A stretch of DNA of 64,000 nucleotides from Sepiola atlantica (GCA_963556195.1 OY744520.1:1970001-2034000); one strand, 5' to 3'. Counted from the stretch's first letter, positions 11,946-22,720 are shown. The notes: a model not told the origin generated them from the letters alone. Program-made: numbers and translations.

Positions 11946-12800
11946 GATACCATACATTGTTGATATAATTCAATGGATAATAAAGACCAATGTGTATTTA
12001 TGTGTATACAACTAAATATAAATCCGTCCCGCCTCCTAAAAGTTAGCGAGTAAAAATAAACTGCCGAACGAAACCATTTCAAGTGTCGACGGGAAGGTGG
12101 AAAGTCAGTAGTGAGTCAATCATCCTCACTGTCTCAAGTTAATTCGGGAAGAAATCGTTCACTCTATTTCTATAATGAGACGTTTTTATTCTTTTTTTCC
12201 CTTTTATCTTTCATTATGATTAATACGCTTTTTTATTTTTGAAACTTTCCAGTTTCAGACGTTTTCTTCATTATATTTTTCATTCTTTTTTAACTTCAAC
12301 GATTGAGACGTTATTTTATATGAATAAGAATATTAGTGCGAACACTAGCGAAGCATACTTATTTCCGGTCGTTTTTTATGGAGGTTGCCCACCTATTATA
12401 TTATATGTGTCTCATATTGATTTAACTTCTATACAAAATCTGATGATCATGAAAAAGGTCATTTTCTTTCTGGAGGACGTGACCAAAATACCACAATCTT
12501 TAAAACCCGATTAAATACATCTTTGATAGAAACTGACTGTGGAACTCCATACCAATCATTCATTCTGTGGTGAGATTTGAAATGGAATCCAAATGATTGA
12601 TTCGTTTGTCTTTAAAACAAGAATGAACATTCGTAAGATGTGTCCATTGAATCTGCCCATTTAATGTTACACATTCTATTTCAAACGTAAACATGACAAA
12701 AGAAGGAAAATGCTATTTACAATATCAACAATAAAAACAGTGTAAAATATATTCGATTAAGAAAAAGAGTAAGTAACAAACATTCTGTACACGACGACGA
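11941..12800. other. Non-coding stretch
   Basis: A 91-codon open frame at 12,239-12,514 has no recognisable domain and AT-rich codon composition like its surroundings. I do not support it as a gene. Confidence 0.35.
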
Positions 12801-12912
12801 CAATGATGATGGTGATGATGCTGCTGCTGATGGTGCTGCTGCTGCTACTGATGATGATGATGATGATGATGATGGCGGCGGTGGTGGTGGTGGTGGTTGG
12901 GGTGGTGGTGTT
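12801..12912. repeat. Mixed trinucleotide repeat (GAT/GCT/GGT)n
   Basis: A cryptic repeat drifting from GATGGT through GCTGCT and GATGAT to GGTGGT. No coding frame supported. Confidence 0.9.
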
Positions 12913-13258
12913 ATGAGAGGAAGAGATAAAAAATAAATTTACTTGGTCGCTTCCTTGGAATTGTCAGGGTGGATTTTTATAAATTGCAATTCACTAAACA
13001 ACCCAGAAACGATTTTCAGGGAATTCAGGAATATTTTAACCAAGAACACAGCCATTCTTGGGATCTCATATTGCAGTATTTGTCTCCCCATAATGGAAGC
13101 GTTGTTTATTCAAGTAAATAAACCTAGTATCAACCATGCTCGTTATGAGGGGGGGGGGGCGAAGGTATGTTGACGTGTTGTTGAAGTGGTATTGAAATGT
13201 TTTTTAAAACGTCTTCCGAGACGATGTGGGTTTTTATTAATATTAAGAGTCTTCATCA

Positions 13259-13289
<31 letters not shown>
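13259..13289. repeat. (TA)n microsatellite
   Basis: About 15 AT units, just left of a small palindrome (13,318-13,380) whose arms aagctacacag/ctgtgtagttt match the arms of the foldback at 35,680-35,816. Confidence 0.9.
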
Positions 13290-13293
<4 letters not shown>

Positions 13294-13394
13294 GAAGATA
13301 TATCTATGATCACTAAGCTACACAGATGCGTCCATAGTTCATCCCCACATAAAATCAGCAGGCTGTGTAGTTTAATAGATGAATATTTTTTATA

Positions 13395-13424
13395 CAACTA
13401 CTACTACTAGTACTACTACTACTA

Positions 13425-13493
<69 letters not shown>

Positions 13494-13494
13494 T
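13395..13494. repeat. (ACT)n microsatellite
   Basis: About 32 ACT units with two early interruptions. Confidence 0.95.
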
Positions 13495-13588
13495 CAAGCA
13501 CTACTCAGGCATTCAGCACTTTTGAAGTAAATACTATAAATTTATACACAATGTATTATATTCCCTTATAGCAACTGTATATTCATGA

Positions 13589-13590
<2 letters not shown>

Positions 13591-13635
<45 letters not shown>
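13591..13635. repeat. (TA)n microsatellite
   Basis: Dinucleotide tract directly upstream of the hammerhead-bearing repeat at 13,640-13,890. Confidence 0.95.
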
Positions 13636-13636
<1 letters not shown>

Positions 13637-13737
13637 CTGTCAAACGGAACAAACATTTTTTCTGTCAAATGGAACAGACACTTTTAAATGAAAGAAAAAT
13701 GAAACGTTTTCTCAAATGAAACACTTTTATCAAATGG

Positions 13738-13799
13738 AATTTACATCTGAAGAGAGCATAATGGATAAAAGATAAATGCTCGAAACGCGTTATGAAATT
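13738..13799 (+). ncRNA. Hammerhead ribozyme (type I, minimal stem III)
   Basis: Core CTGAAGA at 13,747-13,753 fits CUGANGA. Stem II is a perfect GAGCAT/ATGCTC (13,754-13,759 with 13,776-13,781), followed by GAAA at 13,782-13,785. Stem I pairs AATTTACAT (13,738-13,746) with ATGAAATT (13,792-13,799), with one bulged A. The predicted NUH is GTT, with cleavage after 13,791. Stem III is only A-T and C-G with a 2-nt loop, which could not close well in a monomer. Small PLE-associated hammerheads of this kind are known to act as dimers. A diverged relative lies in the foldback at 14,688-14,907. Hand fold only. Confidence 0.6.
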
Positions 13800-13886
13800 A
13801 TATTTAAAAAACTTAAAATGTTAAAATGATAAGATAATAAATAATTATTGAAAAAGGTTTTTTTACTAGCGTTGGTAACCAAAATT

Positions 13887-13891
<5 letters not shown>

Positions 13892-13926
<35 letters not shown>
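13892..13926. repeat. (TA)n microsatellite
   Basis: Dinucleotide tract ending the 13.64-13.93 kb repeat. Confidence 0.93.
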
Positions 13927-13929
<3 letters not shown>

Positions 13930-14310
13930 AAGAAAGAGGAGAAAGCGAGAGTCTCTTAACAATGGTTATCATTTTCAGAGCGACATGACACGTGTGTCTT
14001 CGTCTCATCCATAATGAAACCGAGAGACTTACTTACTACCCCCTTCTATTCAATTCATAAAAAAATCATCGACAAGTTTCTCTAGAGCTAATGGAAAAAG
14101 GAGGTGAATGTAACTAATCCATAAAAGATGATTTTTGATTTCAAACAAGTAGAAATGAGATTTGTTTATTGCCAACCACATTTGACGTACTACGGCTACC
14201 AGTCGGAGAAATACACTAGTAACACTGATTAAGGGAACTTCATAAAAAACAGTCTACTGCTTCAGTATGAATAACAGAAATCATAAGTGTTCGTATGACG
14301 TGCATTTCAG
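13927..14310. other. Non-coding stretch
   Basis: No gene or clear repeat recognised. Confidence 0.35.
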
Positions 14311-14313
14311 TGA

Positions 14314-14347
14314 GTTCAAAGTTCAAAGTTCAAAGTTTAAAGTTTAT
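14314..14347. repeat. Short tandem repeat, 7-bp unit (GTTCAAA)
   Basis: Four to five near-perfect GTTCAAA units in a row. Confidence 0.85.
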
Positions 14348-14439
14348 CTGCTTCGATATTATGTTTCGGAATGTTTTGAGATGAGGATTGATAATTTGTA
14401 TGATTTGGATCATGAAAACTACTGTTCTCAACTTTGAGG

Positions 14440-14680
14440 TTATCCTCACAACGTTTTGGTCGATGTAACCTTCGACCTTCTTTAGGTGTTATTGTCAATC
14501 TTTCTGTTGAATTCGGTAATCTGTACGCAATTTCGAAAGGAACCCTTTATTTAAATCCACAAGGGCAGCTCGCTCTCGTTCCGTCACCCATGACCGGGTA
14601 GAAGTCTTAAGTAATTCGTAATTGTATTCGCCCGCAAATAATATATATGCAGTATTAGTGCAGGGCAACGAGAGAAAAGT
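14440..14680 (-). mobile_element. PLE-type pseudo-LTR fragment with hammerhead relic
   Basis: On the minus strand, CTAAAGA, a strong GGTCG/CGACC stem and then CAAAACG occupy about 14,440-14,490. They match a hammerhead core with two point changes (CTGAAGA to CTAAAGA; GAAA to AAAA), so it should be inactive. The plus strand continues with cgcaatttcgaaaggaaccc and tttatttaaatccac. Similar strings occur at 22,630-22,720 and 35,310-35,350, and more distantly in the PLE 3' region near 56,620, so this is probably a pseudo-LTR relic. Confidence 0.45.
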
Positions 14681-14687
14681 ATATATG

Positions 14688-14907
14688 TAAAGGTGTAAGG
14701 CTACCAACATCTGTAAAAAGTTTTTTTCAACATTTACATTTGAGGAAATGAAACAACACTCTTTCAAATCGAAAGACATTTCTTCGAATGGATTTACATT
14801 GAAACGCGTTATATAAAAATTATAAGATGATAAAAACCAAGATAATAAATACATGTTGAAAAAAACATTTTACAAATATTGGTAGCCTTACTCCTTTATA
14901 CACACAC
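14688..14907. mobile_element. Foldback element with hammerhead-like core
   Basis: The left arm (aaggctaccaacatctgtaa from 14,694) is complementary to the right arm ending near 14,900 (ttacaaatattggtagcctt), enclosing about 110 bp. The core contains TTGAGGA, a GAAATG/CATTTC pairing and GAAACGCGTTA, a diverged version of the ribozyme at 13,738-13,799. Flanked by CA- and TA-rich simple sequence. Confidence 0.55.
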
Positions 14908-15165
14908 ACCCACACACACATCACATATATATATATATATACATATATATTTATATATATATATATAATTATACATATATTTATATATATATTTATATAT
15001 ATATATATTCATATATCTATATATATTTACCTATATATATATATATATATATATATTTATTTATATATATTTATATACATTTATTTATATATATTTATTT
15101 ATTTATTTATATATATATATCTATATATATATTTATATATGTATGTGTATATTTTGTATATATTT
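14908..15165. repeat. AT-rich low-complexity tract
   Basis: Imperfect (TATA)n with TTTA interruptions, preceded by a short CA run. Confidence 0.9.
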
Positions 15166-15295
15166 CAATGTGCAGTATAATCTCTTTAACTAATGAACGA
15201 ATCATTATACATTTTGGAATTCTAGGAAACATTATTTCATATAAACTTTAATATTAACGGAGGTGCATGTATATAAAGTAAGTGATGTGTATATT

Positions 15296-15360
<65 letters not shown>

Positions 15361-15580
15361 TTGTACAGTATACTCTCATAAACTAATGAACCGATCATTA
15401 TGCATTTTGCAACAAGGTGAGTAATATGGGCACATTATTTCTTTGTAAATCTTAACATTTAGGGAATGTATGTGTATACAATTATGTATGTGTATATGTT
15501 GATATATTTCTATTGATGGGATTCACTACTAAACTACTTAAGCGATCATTATATTATATCTGGAGAACAGCTGCTGAGCG
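15166..15580. repeat. Interrupted tandem repeat, ~155-195 bp unit, 3 copies
   Basis: Phrases like gtacagtatactctcataaa, followed by aatgaaccgatcattat, recur near 15,170, 15,362 and, more diverged, 15,520. A perfect (TA)n of about 60 bp (15,299-15,358) separates units 1 and 2. Confidence 0.65.
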
Positions 15581-16063
15581 TATAAAATCAAAATATGTGC
15601 TATATTTACTTTAATTTAGTTTCATTCAAAGCGGGTAAAAATGTGTGGAAGTCCTTCGTGGAAACGTAGGTACCCCCAATTTGAGTAAAATTTTAACAAT
15701 AGATATTCAAAATCAATTAATAAATATTCTCCAAATTGTAGTTTCATTTTATAGGGTTTTAGGGGTCATGATATGGACACAACGCTTTTTTTAAAATCAA
15801 TATACTATTCAGATTTGTATTAAATATGTATCCATATTTATTAGACACCAGTTAAGCAGGATTCACTGAAGTTCAGTTTTGAGGTCCTAAATTTGATACG
15901 ATATCTATAATCAACATTATGTAATGGAGTTTGATCCGATTGAAGTAAGGATTTTAGACATAAGGTTTATTATCATTATATCAAGATTTTATTGTTCCTT
16001 AAGAAGCATAACAGTGGTGCAAAACTTTTCTGTTAAGGGATTAATTTTACTCGTCCTGAGACG

Positions 16064-16065
<2 letters not shown>
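15581..16065. other. Non-coding stretch
   Basis: No recognised gene or repeat. A 69-codon frame at 15,924-16,133 runs into the (TA)n tract and is unsupported. Confidence 0.35.

Positions 16066-16123
<58 letters not shown>
16066..16123. repeat. (TA)n microsatellite
   Basis: Uninterrupted dinucleotide tract. Confidence 0.95.
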
Positions 16124-16130
<7 letters not shown>

Positions 16131-16443
16131 TAATTTAGTTTTATAGGAGAAGTAACCAGAGTGTTCAATTACTTTTGCAAAAGCATATATACTTTCAATT
16201 AGCACTATATATTAGTTTGCTTTTCCATCGCTACTTTCGGTTTCACAGATAAAATGGAAACTCACCCTGAGGGCTAAAGATAAACAATGTAACTAATTTT
16301 TCAGTTGATTTTGTAATAGTGCGAAAGATACTATTACAACATTGCCGGAATAATCTGTTAAATTTGTACATTTAACATTACGGGCTAGGTTTTCAGGTTT
16401 TTCTATGAAACTGAAACTAATATATAGTGCCAATTAAAATAAG

Positions 16444-16503
<60 letters not shown>
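16444..16503. repeat. (TA)n microsatellite
   Basis: Uninterrupted tract immediately left of the foldback element at 16,567. Confidence 0.95.
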
Positions 16504-16507
<4 letters not shown>

Positions 16508-16566
16508 AATCCTTGTTCTACTTCAGAAAACACTGTGAAGTAAGAATATAAATTGAAAAAAAAACA

Positions 16567-16786
16567 AATCGATGGCAAGATTTCTTTCTTTTTTATATAA
16601 TACTTCAGATATTTCGATCAACACAGATCCTTCTCGATTAAAATCAGACATTGTTATTTGTTTTCTATTCCTCATTGTCGATTTACGACGGCGAAAACCA
16701 ATGTTGTTCAATTTCTCCCGCTGTCAAGATTTAGGTAGTAGTAGTAGTAATAGTAGGTTAGCCACCTTCTCTACTACTAATACGTT

Positions 16787-16843
<57 letters not shown>

Positions 16844-17020
16844 AATCTTTACACTTTAACAGTCTCCATATAACAGCGGGAGAGATCGAACGCCCTCGGC
16901 TTTCGCCGTCGTAAATCGACAATGAGGAATAGAAAATGAACAATGTCTGATTTTAATTGAAAAAGATCTGTGTTGATCGAAATATCTGATTTATTGTATG
17001 AAAAATCTTGACATCGATTC
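16567..17020. mobile_element. Foldback/MITE-like element with ~150-bp arms
   Basis: Left arm 16,567-16,725 and right arm 16,873-17,020 are inverted copies; for example gatatttcgatcaacacag on the left reappears as its complement near 16,973-16,990. Small indels separate the arms. The spacer holds an (ACT)n tract (16,787-16,841). (TA)n tracts flank both ends. No transposase. Long arms with a TA-rich target suggest a MITE or foldback transposon; the class is not determinable from the sequence. Confidence 0.8.
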
Positions 17021-17071
17021 TTTTTTAAAATTATACTTTATATATATGTATATACATATATATATATATAT

Positions 17072-17764
17072 TCTTTAACATCAACTTTTATATGGTGGCA
17101 TTAATTTATATTGCATAACTAATCCAATACTGTTCAGTCTTGGTTTGCATTCGGTGAAACTCGTAATCAATACCACGGTTAAGACCGAATATCCAGCAAC
17201 AATACACACAGAAAAAAGAGGAAATGACAAAAAGCACTTACCAAAAAAAGAGATATTTTCTCGAAATATCGCAAAAATATAATAATCAGTACATAAGATC
17301 TGTGTCATCTGTCTTGTCGGAATTTATTTTCGAAAATATTGATGAGACATTCTAAAATATAACATTGCCAATTTCCACAGAGCCTCAACAAATCATTTAA
17401 TGATTCCTACGCTTAGCCAAATCTGGTTAACTTCTATCGAAAAACTGTTTCACCAACAGATAAAACCGGAGAAAAATCAACTTTCTTGAAAACACGGAAT
17501 TGGTACCACGAACTAGAGTAGATATCCAGGAGATTAACTACGCAAAAAGAGAAGATACGAGACAAAAGTCTCTGTTCTTCGTTATGCCTGAAAAAGAGAT
17601 GTTATCTTGAAATTGGACCATCCTCGGTTTTTATTAAAACAGTATTTTATCAAAACAAATAGTCAGCTTAAAATAAACTTCACATCAGATACATTTACGG
17701 GTCTGTTCATTGTGACTTTTTCTTTACGTTTCGTTCGTCTGTGTATTATTATTTATTTTTAACA
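17072..17764. other. Non-coding stretch
   Basis: No gene, RNA or repeat recognised. A 75-codon minus-strand frame at 17,081-17,308 is unsupported. Confidence 0.35.
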
Positions 17765-17991
17765 AGCCGCCACTGTAGACGTAAGGGGCTACTGAGAAAA
17801 AAGTGAAGGTTTTTTTGGGGTCAACCTTATTTAGGAGATGCGCAGTGAGATGTCTGTTTACATTAGTTTTAAATTACTGCATGCCCATTGAAGTTCTTGT
17901 AAAACAGGCACAAGGAAGCGATAGAACAGGGTATGTAGCTTGGTGGATAGTGAAGAACCTATCAAGTTCGCGACTCTTTCTTAGACCTTGT

Positions 17992-18037
<46 letters not shown>

Positions 18038-18475
18038 AGCGGATTATGCAGCAGCCCAGATGTGGCAACAATACTCCATGCATGGGTCGATGGTGGCTTT
18101 GTAGAGATATAGGATAATGTAAGGTGTGAGAAGTTTACTGGCACGGTAGAGGGAGCCCACTTTCTTTGCAGCAGCCCTGCCAATGTTTTCAATGTATTTA
18201 TTCCAATTCATGCTATCTGTGAAAGTTAGGCCGAGGAGTTTGAATGATGAACTCTCAGGAAGGATGTTATTTGCCATGACAATCGGTGGTTGAAGAGGAT
18301 TTTATAGTTATTGAAGGAAAGTAGCTTTGACTTTGCCGCATTAAAAGTTATCATCCATTTTTGACCCCATTCTACTACAGACTGGAGGTAATATTCTAAG
18401 GATTCAGCAATTGCTTCAGATATGCGCGCGTCGGTTTTGCTCACGTGATGAGAGTAGAGCCATGGCCACCGAGAG
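17765..18475 (-). pseudogene. LINE family A, copy 1: 3' fragment of RT ORF and 3' end
   Basis: Minus-strand relic of the same LINE as 42,524-44,973. Frames at 18,226-18,492 and 18,044-18,277 read as the RT region after the catalytic box (SSSFKLLGLTF, KKVGSLYRAS and PCMEYCCHIW strings). Downstream parts of the ORF are deleted, and a (GA)n tract (17,993-18,035) lies at the junction. The terminal segment matching ggctactgagaaaaaag marks the LINE 3' end near 17,765. It lies head-to-head with the plus-strand copy at 18,809. Confidence 0.85.
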
Positions 18476-18480
18476 ATGAC

Positions 18481-18808
18481 AAGGCCAAGCAACTAACTTC
18501 TTGCCCCCCTCTGACGTCACTGCATTGCGTGTCAAAACAATGGCCGTCGTAATAACAATAAGAAGGCATTTCGACTTCTCCATTCACTAAATAATCCATC
18601 AAAATTCAGGAAATCAACCAATTTTAATAAAATTTTCAGTATTTATTAATTAATGATCACGGAACATAATAAATCTATTACTTTATTATAAAGCCTGGTG
18701 CAAATGAATTATTTCTTGTAAACAAAAAACACCTTTACTAAAGTTAACCAAAATATCAAAACATGTTGACCATACGATATTGTAAATATTTAAAACAAAG
18801 CATTAGAA
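18481..18808. other. Spacer between head-to-head LINE copies
   Basis: AT-rich with no gene. It contains aaaattcaggaaatcaacca (about 18,604), which recurs at about 21,232 beyond the downstream LINE, so the LINE may have landed inside a pre-existing repeat. Confidence 0.4.
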
Positions 18809-20945
18809 GTCAATCAGAGATCACATCAGTGACGCCCCATGTGGGGAAACCTTCTCACTCCCTGCCAACCAGTGTGCAAGCGAATTAACTGAATGGGTCA
18901 AAGCAGGCATTGAAGCCTATGTCCCCATGCGAAAATTCTTAAGCAAGCCCCACTCTCCTCAATGGTTCACTTCGGAATGTGCAGCTGCCATTGCTGAGAG
19001 GCAACAAGCATTCCGTAAATTCGGCCGCCATAAGTCAGCTACTAATAGGCATAAATTTATAGAGTCAAGAAACAATTGCAAGGCCGTGATAGGCGAAACG
19101 AAGAGAAGGTATAATGTGTTAACTAAAAAACGCATCCAGTCACAGAAACTAGGTACTCGCGATTTCTGAAAAATCTACAATAGTGTAGTGAATAATGGTC
19201 AATCTACGATTCCCCCACTTTCAAACCACAATGATGTCGCTTGCACGGCCACTGATAAGGCTAAACTACTTGCACAGCGTTTCGCTTCTAACTCTACTTT
19301 AGACTCGGGTAACCACCCTCTCCCTGAATTACCATTGCGGACTGAAGCCACACTTGATAACCTGGTCATCACCCCATCCCAGGTCAGAGACATCATAAAA
19401 AGCCTTGACACCTCTAAAGCTTGTGGGCCTGATCTGTAATAGTAATAAAGAAATGCTCTGCTGAACTGGCCCCTGCCCTCTCCAAACTCTACAATAAATG
19501 CCTAGCCGAATCTTGCTTCCCCGATAGCTGGAAAATTGCCTTTGTGGTACCAGTCTACAAGAGTTCTGGGAATAGAACCGACCCTCAGAACTACCGCCCA
19601 ATCAGTCTACTGCCGATCTTTGCTAAAATCTTTGAATCCTTAATCAATCTAGCGATAGTACGTCACTTAGTTAATGCTAAACTTCTATCTGACCGCCAGT
19701 ATGGATTTAGACAAGCACGATCTACTGCAGATATCTTAACGGTCATCTCTGAACGCATGTATCATACACTCGACAAGGCAGGTGAAGCTAGGGCAGTAGC
19801 GCTTGATATATCCAAGGCCTTTGACAAGGTATGGCATAAAGGGCTTCTCCTGAAAATACGCTCATACGGTATTACTGGGCAACTACTTAATATAATTAGA
19901 TCTTTCCTAAACAAAAGAAAAATCCAGGTTGTCCTCGATGGCCGTTCATCTAAGCAACATGCCATAAATGCTGGTGTGCCCCAGGGATCTATCCTTGGAC
20001 CTTTGTTGTTCCTGATCTATATAAACGATCTCCCTGATGACATAGTGTCTGAGATTGGTTACGACACCACGCTTTACTCTCGCCATGTTGGCAAAACAGA
20101 CGCGATCATATCTAAGGCAATGGCTGAATCCTTAGAAAATGACCTCCAGACTGTAGTGGATTGGGGCCATAAATGGTTGGTGACTTTTAATGCCGCAAAG
20201 ACTAAGCTCCTTTCCTTCAACAACTACAAGAAGCCTCTCCAACTACCGATTGTCATGGCAAATAACACCCTACCTGAGAGTTCATCATTCAAACTCCTTG
20301 GCCTAACCTTCACAGGTAACATGAATTGGAACACATACATTGCGAAGGCTGCCGCAAAGAAGGTTGGCTCCCTCTACCGTGCTAGTGGACTCCTTACACC
20401 TGACATTATCCTGTATCTCTACAAAGCCACCATTCGCCCATGCATGGAGTATTGTTGCCACATCTGGGCTGGTGCATCATCTACTAGTCTCTCCCTCCTT
20501 GACAAAGTCCAAAAAAGAGTCGCCAACCTAATAGGTCACTCATTGTCAGCTAAGCTCCAGCCCCTGTCCCATTGCCGCAATGTGGCATCCTTGTGTTTGT
20601 TTTACAAATACTTCAATGGATTATGCTCCGATGAGTTGGCTACTCTGGTGCTCCCTCGACGTAAATTCACTAGCCCAACTCGACATTCTACTAAATCTCA
20701 TTCATTCACCGTGGAGGTCCCCAGATGCCAGAGAGCATTCTACTCAAATAGCTTCATTTCCTCGTGCTGCTGGCCTCTGGAACTCCCTCCCTGCCCCCTG
20801 TTTCCCCGACAGTACTGACATGCAGAAATTTAAAACTAATGTAAACAGACATCTCGCTGCTCTGATCCCAATTTAAGCTGAACCACCAATCCTTCTCCCC
20901 TTTCACCTTTTTCTCAGTAGCCCCTTACGTTTACAGTGGCGTCCT
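18809..20945 (+). mobile_element. LINE family A, copy 2 (5'-truncated, degenerate)
   Basis: Plus-strand APE-type non-LTR retrotransposon, truncated 5' inside the endonuclease-RT linker. The ORF is broken into 18,927-19,169, 19,188-19,439 and 19,544-20,818. RT motifs present include NYRPISLLPIFAKIFE, ALDISKAFDKVWHKGLLLK and NAGVPQGSILGPLLF. The catalytic FADD box is gone: where the 42.6-44.5 kb copy has GLFADDTT this copy reads GYDTT, a 9-nt in-frame deletion, so it cannot encode active RT. The 3' end runs through the ggctactgagaaaaaagg complement and ends in an A-rich tail near 20,975. Clade (CR1/Jockey-like) inferred. Confidence 0.9.
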
Positions 20946-20975
20946 GCCTTGTTTGGGGTGAATCATGTTAAAAAA

Positions 20976-21690
20976 AGAACAGTTTAAAAATTGCATGTTA
21001 AAAAAAGGAAAGAAAGGAACACGATTCGATTCATCCTGAAACTGATCTTTATTCAATATAAATTTAAAGAAAATAATAATTCACGATCAAATACTGCAAA
21101 AAACTGAATTATGAATTACCATTATTTAAACTTCTAACCCAATCAACCGTAAGCAATTCAGACTTTGAAATTTGTTTAAATATTATACAAAAAAAAGTTC
21201 ACTGTTAACTGTTTGTTTAATAATGGAATCAAAATTCAGGAAATCAACCAATTTAAAAATAATTTCGCGCTTTTTAAAATTTCATTTCATAATTCACAAA
21301 GTTAAAATGCCTACTGCATGTTTAGATTTCCAAAAGAGAAATAATTACTGCAAATATGGATACACGTAATAATGTTTACACCGACTAAATATAGTGTAGT
21401 AAGTTTGAATTTTTTTAAATTATATAAAAAATCAAGTCTGAATTACTTATTCATTATTTGATAAAAAAGTAGTGTTCCATTTTTTTATTACTTTTTTCGA
21501 TGTCTTAAGTGTAGTATAGTTTATCTTTTCTCTATACTTTTGTAGATTAAATAAATGAAATAATAACATCATATTTAATCAATATTTTCACAAAAAATAT
21601 TAATTAAACAATTCTTTATTCAATGATAATATCGTTAATTCTTCGAGTTATACTGATTTTATTAACAAGAGTGTAGGGGCATTTCTTTTT
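20976..21690. other. AT-rich non-coding stretch
   Basis: No recognised gene; short open frames lack family signatures. Confidence 0.4.
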
Positions 21691-22068
21691 GCACACTCAC
21701 AGCGTATATAAGCTTAACTGCCGATGTTTTCTCTTTATTCTTCTTTTTTAACTCACAGCGTTTCCAATTGGCGTTCATAAGCTAACCGTCTATTCTTTAT
21801 CTCTTTCTTCTTGTTCTTCTTCTTCTTCTTCTTTTTTAACTCACAGCGTTTCTAATCAGCGTTCATAAGCTAACTGCCGATTTTTTCTCTTTCTTCTTTT
21901 TTAACTCACAGCTTTTCCAATTGGCGTTCATAAGCTAACCGTCTATTTTTTGTCTCTTTCTTCTTCTTCTTCTTTTTTTCTTCTTCTTCTTTTTTAAGTC
22001 ACAGCGTTTCCAATCGGCGTTATAAGCTAACTGTCGATTTTTTCTCTTTCTTCTTCTTCTTTTATATA
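21690..22068. repeat. Minisatellite with variable (TTC)n spacer, 5 units
   Basis: The phrase aactcacagcgtttccaatt, then gcgttcataagctaac and a pyrimidine run, repeats from about 21,697, 21,750, 21,837, 21,903 and 21,996. Period varies (about 54-93 bp) mainly through length changes in the CTT/TTC run. Confidence 0.85.
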
Positions 22069-22312
22069 TATATATATAGTTATTTATGTTTGTACAACAT
22101 TATTGTGCTCTCGTGTTGTTTTGCTCTCAGTCGGTTTGGATTTAAAATATACTTTGCTGAAAGCGACTCAAGTTCCGCTCAGAAATACGGAAGAATGGAT
22201 GCATAGATTCCGAGATCCGCTAACATTTTTCTTTTTCACCCGAAGCGAATGGAAGAGAATCGTCTCATACATATGGATGAATGTTGCCCGTCCTAAACCC
22301 CGATTGATCTCA

Positions 22313-22530
22313 ATCTGTAGCAACACGTAATTTTAGATACGTCCATGCATTTCTATAGCAGGCTTTGTCCGTCGGTCAGACCGTCACTCTTCAATTTGTA
22401 AATAGCATTTTTTCCTAAACGGACGTATGTTATTTCTCAGACTCTGTCCGCCAGTTCGTCGGTCACGTTAAAGTTTGAATAGCATTTAAGTCTCCAGTTA
22501 CTCGCCCCTTCTTTAAAATGCAGATTGTAT
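22313..22530. repeat. Diverged relatives of the 4.64-5.0 kb tandem unit
   Basis: Contains gatacgtccatgcatttctatag and later cagattgtatagacgaatttt, matching unit segments of the array at 4,640-5,005. Evidence of a dispersed repeat family. Confidence 0.55.
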
Positions 22531-22584
22531 AGACGAATTTTAAATAATTATTTAGAATTATATTCTCATTCTGGATACTATTTA

Positions 22585-22720
22585 AACAACGTTTCGCCCT
22601 ATGTAACCTCCGATTGTCTTCAGGGGCATCTATTTGATGCCGAACTCAGGAATCTATATGAAATTTCGAACTGAACCCTTTATTTAATGAACGTTTTGTC
22701 TGTATAGAACTGTTCGGTAA
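22585..22720 (-). mobile_element. PLE-type pseudo-LTR fragment with hammerhead relic
   Basis: On the minus strand CTGAAGA (plus 22,617-22,623) is followed about 20 nt later by CGAAACG (plus 22,590-22,596), as in the 14,440-14,490 relic. The stem II strands no longer pair well. The adjoining plus-strand strings gaaatttcgaactgaaccc and tttatttaatgaacg match the pseudo-LTR-like segments at 14.5 and 35.3 kb. Confidence 0.4.

Noticed and set aside
11647..12082. Open frames of Tyr-Ile repeats on the minus strand (and similar frames at 30, 40, 41.7 and 63.4 kb)
   Set aside because: They are translations of (TA)n microsatellites, which are open in several frames on both strands.
12239..12514. 91-codon open frame
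   Set aside because: No family signature; composition matches the AT-rich surroundings.
18599..21260. 27-bp repeat (about 18,600 and 21,230) as target-site duplication of LINE A copy 2
   Set aside because: The repeats are not adjacent to the LINE ends (about 200-250 bp away on each side), so they cannot be its target duplication.
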